Shown piece by piece: positions 59,870 to 64,000 of a DNA stretch of 64,000 nt (within the stretch, counting starts at the first letter, position 1; each line of letters starts with the position of its first letter). The notes beneath the pieces were generated by a model, which was given only the letters and a program-made list of their open reading frames with translations, ran no database searches and had not been told where the DNA came from. The translations under genes were made by a program, and so were the position numbers. The DNA is from Spirochaetaceae bacterium (lineage in GTDB: Bacteria > Spirochaetota > Spirochaetia > Treponematales > Treponemataceae): the NCBI GenBank assembly GCA_017618015.1, contig JAFZVC010000003.1, positions 1 through 64,000 of the forward strand, read 5' to 3'.

Positions 59870-61360
59870 ATGAAAAAGCTTCTTGTAATCGTTATATGCG
59901 TTTTTGTGATCGTCGCGGCGGCGCTTGCCGTCCTGTTTGTGGGAAAGAGTCTTACAGGCCTGGACGGGTATAATATATCCAAAGATAATACAAAGGAATA
60001 TGTGCGGAAAGGCACGATTCTTCACTGCTGGTGCTGGTCGTTCAAGACAATAGAGGAAAATCTTCCGCGCATTGCAGAAGCCGGTTTTACTGCCGTGCAG
60101 ACTTCTCCGGCGAACGAATGTCTTGTTGGCGAGGATGGCGGGCTTGATATGATGGGTAACGGCAAGTGGTACTATCAGTATCAGCCGGTGGACTGGAAGA
60201 TAGGCAATTACCAGCTTGGAACGAAAGAAGATTTCCGCCAGATGTGCGAAGCTGCCGAATCTTACGGAATAAAGGTGATTGTTGATGTTGTGCCGAACCA
60301 TACGACGCCGGATGTGGACGCGGTTTCTGCTGATTTTATAGCGGCGGTCGGTGGGTTTGACAAGCTTTACCACAAAAACGGATTCAACACGCTGGGGAAC
60401 TATTCAAACCGATATCAGTGCACGACGGCGAAGATGGGCGGGCTTCCTGATGTGAACACGGAAAATCCGCTTTTCCAGAGCTACTTTATGGCTTACGTGA
60501 ACGACTGCATAGAATGCGGCGCGGATGGCTTCCGCTACGACACGGCAAAGCATATCGGGTTGCCGGATGACCCGCGCGACGATGAAGCTCAGGAGAATAA
60601 CTTCTGGCCGCTCTTTACAGGCCGTGTCTCGCTGGCGACGGAAAGCGGCACAGTGAGCCTTGAAAAAAGCGATGAACTTTTTATTTACGGCGAGGTTTTG
60701 CAGGGCAACAACGCACGGGAAGCCGATTACGCAGAGTATATAGCGGTGACGGCGAGTGCTTACGGAAAGAGTTTGCGACAGATGCTTTCGTCCGACCAGC
60801 TGACGGCAAAGTCGGTGAGCGCATGGCGTAATGACGCGGGCGGCGAGAAGCTTGTTACGTGGGTAGAGTCGCACGACACGTATGCGAACGAGGGTGAATC
60901 TGCGAAAATGAGCAACTTCCAGCTTAGGGCGGGCTATGCTGTCATTGCTTCGCGGAAAGACGGAACACCGCTCTTTTTGAGTCGCCCGACAGGTCGGAGT
61001 GGGGCTGGCGCGGACAGCGAAGAAGGCGTTCAGTTCCCTGCCGGAAGCCGCATCGGGAATGCGGGAAACGACGAGTTTTTCCATCCGGAAGTAGTCGCCG
61101 TGAACAAGTTCCGTAAAGCGATGTGCGGCCTTGATGAAGAAATCGTCAATATAGACGATAATCCGCAGGTTCTGGCGATTGTTCGCGGCGGGAAAGGCGT
61201 CGTGGTGATAAACGTCGGCGACGAGTCAGTGCCGTTCGAACTTCCGTCTGACCTTTGGTGGGGAACGTACAAAGACAAGGCGCACGGCGTGGAATGCTCC
61301 GTGAGTTTCGGAACGCTGCACGGAACGGTCGCCCCAAAGCAGATTTTAGTGATTTATTAA
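59870..61360 (+). CDS. Alpha-amylase-family glycoside hydrolase, GH13, exported
   Basis: A 496-residue GH13 enzyme that cleaves alpha-1,4 glucans. Residues 4-26 are a hydrophobic signal or membrane anchor (LLVIVICVFVIVAAALAVLFVG). The four conserved regions are DVVPNH, GFRYDTAKH (nucleophile about D224), YGEVLQG (acid about E275) and WVESHDTYAN (about D336). It should act outside the cytoplasm, feeding the sugar transporters. Confidence 0.9.
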   Translation: MKKLLVIVICVFVIVAAALAVLFVGKSLTGLDGYNISKDNTKEYVRKGTILHCWCWSFKTIEENLPRIAEAGFTAVQTSPANECLVGEDGGLDMMGNGKWYYQYQPVDWKIGNYQLGTKEDFRQMCEAAESYGIKVIVDVVPNHTTPDVDAVSADFIAAVGGFDKLYHKNGFNTLGNYSNRYQCTTAKMGGLPDVNTENPLFQSYFMAYVNDCIECGADGFRYDTAKHIGLPDDPRDDEAQENNFWPLFTGRVSLATESGTVSLEKSDELFIYGEVLQGNNAREADYAEYIAVTASAYGKSLRQMLSSDQLTAKSVSAWRNDAGGEKLVTWVESHDTYANEGESAKMSNFQLRAGYAVIASRKDGTPLFLSRPTGRSGAGADSEEGVQFPAGSRIGNAGNDEFFHPEVVAVNKFRKAMCGLDEEIVNIDDNPQVLAIVRGGKGVVVINVGDESVPFELPSDLWWGTYKDKAHGVECSVSFGTLHGTVAPKQILVIY

Positions 61361-61395
61361 GCGGGTGGCGAAAGCATTAACGCCCCAAAAAATTA

Positions 61396-61424
61396 TTGCT
61401 ATTTATCTGATGTAAACATATACT
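61396..61424 (+). promoter_or_regulatory. Promoter for a leaderless pdxA mRNA
   Basis: TTGCTA (61396-61401), 17 bases and TATACT (61419-61424). The ATG follows after eight bases with no ribosome-binding site. Confidence 0.55.
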
Positions 61425-61432
61425 TTTTATAT

Positions 61433-62371
61433 ATGAAAAAGCCAGTTATTGTTATCCCGATGGGCGACCCAGCCGGAATCGGGCCAGAAATAGTGTTAAA
61501 AGCTCTTGCGAGCGATGAAGTGAAAGCCGCTGCGGACTGCATTGTCGTTGGTGACGCGTCCGTGCTTGAAGCGACCGCAAAGATTACAGGCTGTCCTGTA
61601 CCGCAGAATATCGTCGATTTGAAGAATGCGCCTGTTTCTTCTTTTAAGCCAGGCGAAATAAGCGCTGTCTGCGGAAAGGCAGCATTCGAATATATTGAGA
61701 AAGCAATAGAAATTGCAAAGAGCGGCAAGGCGGATGCGGTCGCGACCCCGCCTGTGAACAAAGAATCGTTCCGTGCCGCCGGAGTGCCGTTTATTGGGCA
61801 CACGGAGATTTTCGGCGCGTACACGGACACTCAGGATCCTCTTACGCTTTTCGAGGTACGCGGGTTACGCGTGTTTTTCCTTACACGGCACGTCTCGCTT
61901 CGTCGCGCCTGCGACATGATAACGAAAGAACGCGTCGTCGATTACGTGAAGCGCTGTACGGCGGCACTGCGCCAGCTTGGAGTGACGGAAGGAACTATGG
62001 CTGTCGCGGGGCTTAATCCGCATTCTGGCGAGCACGGGCTTTTTGGCACTGAGGAACAGGATGCTGTTGTGCCAGCTGTTGAAGAGCTTAAAAAGCAGGG
62101 ATACGACGTTGAAGGCCCTGTGAGCGCGGATTCTGTATTTCATCTTGCGCTACAAGGCAGATACAACAGTGTTCTTTCGCTGTACCACGATCAGGGACAT
62201 ATCGCGACAAAGACGCTTGATTTTGAGCGGACAATCGCTGTTACGTGCGGAATGCCGATTTTGCGCACCTCAGTTGACCACGGAACGGCGTTCGACATCG
62301 CGTGGCAGAACAAAGCGAGCGCAGTCAGCATGATAGAAGCGATTCTGCTCGCTGCAAAATACAGCGCATAG
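61433..62371 (+). CDS. pdxA: 4-hydroxythreonine-4-phosphate dehydrogenase
   Basis: A 312-residue PdxA-family dehydrogenase of pyridoxal phosphate synthesis or a related four-carbon acid route. Signatures are [16 protein letters not shown] at the N-terminus, the metal-binding histidines in [12 protein letters not shown] and [13 protein letters not shown], and [14 protein letters not shown] near the C-terminus. No other pyridoxal genes are adjacent, so a PdxA2-type role is possible. Confidence 0.9.
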   Translation: MKKPVIVIPMGDPAGIGPEIVLKALASDEVKAAADCIVVGDASVLEATAKITGCPVPQNIVDLKNAPVSSFKPGEISAVCGKAAFEYIEKAIEIAKSGKADAVATPPVNKESFRAAGVPFIGHTEIFGAYTDTQDPLTLFEVRGLRVFFLTRHVSLRRACDMITKERVVDYVKRCTAALRQLGVTEGTMAVAGLNPHSGEHGLFGTEEQDAVVPAVEELKKQGYDVEGPVSADSVFHLALQGRYNSVLSLYHDQGHIATKTLDFERTIAVTCGMPILRTSVDHGTAFDIAWQNKASAVSMIEAILLAAKYSA

Positions 62372-62479
62372 GTTACGGATGCGGAGTGCGCAAAGCGTTG
62401 CCGAAGGCAATGGAGCCGACAGGCGGAACACGTAGCAGCCGGACCCGCCGCAGGCGGGGAACCCCCGTATCCCATTTAT

Positions 62480-63046
62480 TTATCCGTATCTTCTGATTAT
62501 TTCTTCTGCGATGGCTGTTTTTCTCATGCCTCTGTCCATCGCCTCTTTTTCGATGTAGCGGTGCGCTTCTTGCTCTGTCATGCTCATGTTCTGCATCAAA
62601 AGCATTTTTGCGCGGTTCACAAGGCGGATTTCTTCCATTTTGACTTTGAGCTGCGTCGCTTTGCTTGAAAGCACCTGGACTTTGTATTGCACGGCAATCG
62701 CGGCTTTTATCATGTTGTAGAAATAGAACTGGTCGAACGGATTCGGCATCGTTATGATTCCGTATGCTTCTACGCGGTAGCTTACTTCTTCGAAAAGCTG
62801 CGGCGGCGTTAAAAGCAGGATTGTGCTCAAAGACTCGGACGCGTCAATGGCGAAATCGACTCCGACACCTTCCGCGTAATCGACGAGGATGATGTTGTAC
62901 ACGCGCTCGGAGACACGGCGGCGTGCCTCGTTGAAATCGCTCATAACGTCGGTTTCGAAAAGCGGCGGCATAAGCATAACGCTTACGGTTGAGGAAAGTT
63001 TTGGATCTTTTGATACAACTAAAACGCTGTGGCTTTCGTCTGTCAT
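62480..63046 (-). CDS. ANTAR-domain response regulator
   Basis: A 188-residue protein. A pseudo-receiver (about residues 1-120) is followed by a coiled linker and the ANTAR RNA-binding domain (about 130-188, LVNRAKMLLMQNMSMTEQEAHRYIEKEAMDRGMRKTAIAEEII). ANTAR proteins bind paired hairpins in nascent RNA and prevent termination, often in nitrogen metabolism. It starts one base after the stop of the glutamine synthetase gene and should control or respond with it. Confidence 0.88.
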   Translation of the reverse strand: MTDESHSVLVVSKDPKLSSTVSVMLMPPLFETDVMSDFNEARRRVSERVYNIILVDYAEGVGVDFAIDASESLSTILLLTPPQLFEEVSYRVEAYGIITMPNPFDQFYFYNMIKAAIAVQYKVQVLSSKATQLKVKMEEIRLVNRAKMLLMQNMSMTEQEAHRYIEKEAMDRGMRKTAIAEEIIRRYG

Positions 63047-63047
63047 T

Positions 63048-64000
63048 TTAGAATCCGAGGACTTCCTTTATGAATGAGCTTTCTTCAGCGATTTTCTTTG
63101 CGGAATCGAGAGTGTCGGGCAATGTCGCGATTTCCGCGGAATTCGCGCCCGCCGCGATTGTGAAACCGTAGCCCGCGCCTTTGCCAGAGAGCGTGCAATC
63201 GAACAAGTTTTCACGCACTTCTTCCGGCGGCTCCAGGTTGTTCTTGATTCCGTCGAGAGCAGCGTAAATTAGAAGCGTAAACACGATGTACACGTTGCAT
63301 TCGCTGTCCGGAGTTCGGATTTCAAGGCGGCTTGCCTCATCGTTTGTTGTGGACGGTACGCGTATGAACGTCGAGCGGTTCTCGTGACCCCACGCGATGT
63401 AGCGCGGCGCCTTGTAAGAGCCAAGCCTGTCGTAAGACGCTTCGGTGCAGTTCATGTAGTAAGTAAGCTCCTTGGCGTGCTTAAGGATGCCGGCAAGCAC
63501 GTTCCTCTTTTTAGAATTGTCGGAGCATGAAATATTTATATGAAAGCCGCTTCCCGCTTTATCAGCGAGGGGCTTTGGTGAAAAGTCAGCATAAAGACCG
63601 GCGCTCGCCGCGCGTGTGCGTACAATCCACTTGAACGTGGCGGCGTTGTCCGCGGCAGTGAGTGCGTCTGAGTGATGAAAGTCAATTTCGTTCTGACCCG
63701 GGCCTTCCTCGTGGTGGCTCGATTCGGGCTGCATGCCCATCTGCTCAAGCGTGAAGCAGATTTCGCGGCGGATGTTCTCGCCCTTGTCTTCCGGGGCGAT
63801 GTCCATGTAGCCGGCGTTGTCGAACGGAACTTTTGTCGGCTCGCCTTTTTCGTCGAGTTTGAAAAGATAGAACTCAATTTCGGTGCCGAAGCTGAATTCA
63901 ACGCCGTACTCTTTGCGGGCTTTTTTCTCCGCGTTCAAAAGAAGCGTGCGGCAGTCTTTTTTGTAGGGCGTTCCGTCCGGGTGCGATATCGTGCAGAACA
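63048..64000 (-). CDS. Glutamine synthetase, 3' part of gene
   Basis: Partial: the frame stays open to the window edge, so only the last 317 or so residues are seen. Motifs of the glutamine synthetase catalytic domain are FGTEIEFYLF, HEEGPGQNEIDF, GSGFHINISCS and RLEIRTPDSECNVYIVF. It makes glutamine from glutamate and ammonia with ATP. An ANTAR regulator gene follows one base after the stop. Confidence 0.9.
   Translation of the reverse strand, partial: FCTISHPDGTPYKKDCRTLLLNAEKKARKEYGVEFSFGTEIEFYLFKLDEKGEPTKVPFDNAGYMDIAPEDKGENIRREICFTLEQMGMQPESSHHEEGPGQNEIDFHHSDALTAADNAATFKWIVRTRAASAGLYADFSPKPLADKAGSGFHINISCSDNSKKRNVLAGILKHAKELTYYMNCTEASYDRLGSYKAPRYIAWGHENRSTFIRVPSTTNDEASRLEIRTPDSECNVYIVFTLLIYAALDGIKNNLEPPEEVRENLFDCTLSGKGAGYGFTIAAGANSAEIATLPDTLDSAKKIAEESSFIKEVLGF

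Overview
The window looks like a chromosomal segment of a gut- or rumen-type spirochaete close to Treponema. This is an inference from gene content: many glycosidases, an ABC sugar operon, sensor diguanylate cyclases, a glutaminase-less GMP synthetase, and genes that seem to lack leaders. No ribosomal RNA is present to confirm it. Base composition is moderate over most of the window and clearly more AT-rich between about 37.1 and 50.0 kb.

Region 1 (1-5.1 kb) is a tandem duplication of a two-gene unit: a helix-turn-helix/cupin regulator followed by an AMP-forming acyl-CoA synthetase. Hairpin-rich spacers lie between the genes. Region 2 (5.2-20 kb) is ordinary housekeeping and signalling: a SpoIIE-type phosphatase, tRNA-Val directly upstream of citramalate synthase, a CbxX-type AAA+ ATPase, an acyltransferase, a methyltransferase, the GMP synthetase ATP-pyrophosphatase, a LacI-fold/GGDEF sensor, an esterase and a MATE exporter. 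Region 3 (20-37 kb) handles carbohydrates and uptake. It holds a cytoplasmic GH5 enzyme, a sodium:solute symporter behind what looks like a tyrosine-codon attenuator, a membrane GGDEF protein, a GH36 alpha-galactosidase, and a LacI regulator next to an operon (binding protein, two permeases, GH31 alpha-xylosidase-like enzyme, aldo/keto reductase, zinc dehydrogenase, FucU/RbsD mutarotase).

Region 4 (about 37.6-59.6 kb) is a genomic island next to tRNA-Lys, with every gene on the minus strand. Its left part is a defence cluster: a type I restriction-modification operon with two complete hsdS genes, a silent half-hsdS cassette, its own tyrosine recombinase and a YhcG-type nuclease; a truncated SIR2 gene after hsdR; and a DUF262 (GmrSD-like) protein. 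Its right part holds an integrase, an excisionase-like protein and a complete HK97-type head and packaging module (small and large terminase, portal, protease, capsid, a possible decoration protein, two connector/neck proteins). I see no tail, lysis, replication or repressor genes. That gene set resembles a capsid-forming phage satellite more than a normal prophage. An orphan LuxR-type protein with a degenerate receiver sits inside the capsid operon.

Region 5 (59.8-64 kb) returns to the host chromosome: a secreted or membrane-anchored GH13 amylase, PdxA, an ANTAR regulator and the 3' part of a glutamine synthetase gene that runs off the right edge.

Dispersed through the host regions are several families of long imperfect palindromes. 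At least seven genes have a promoter -10 box only 6-12 bases before the start codon and no ribosome-binding site, which suggests leaderless mRNAs.
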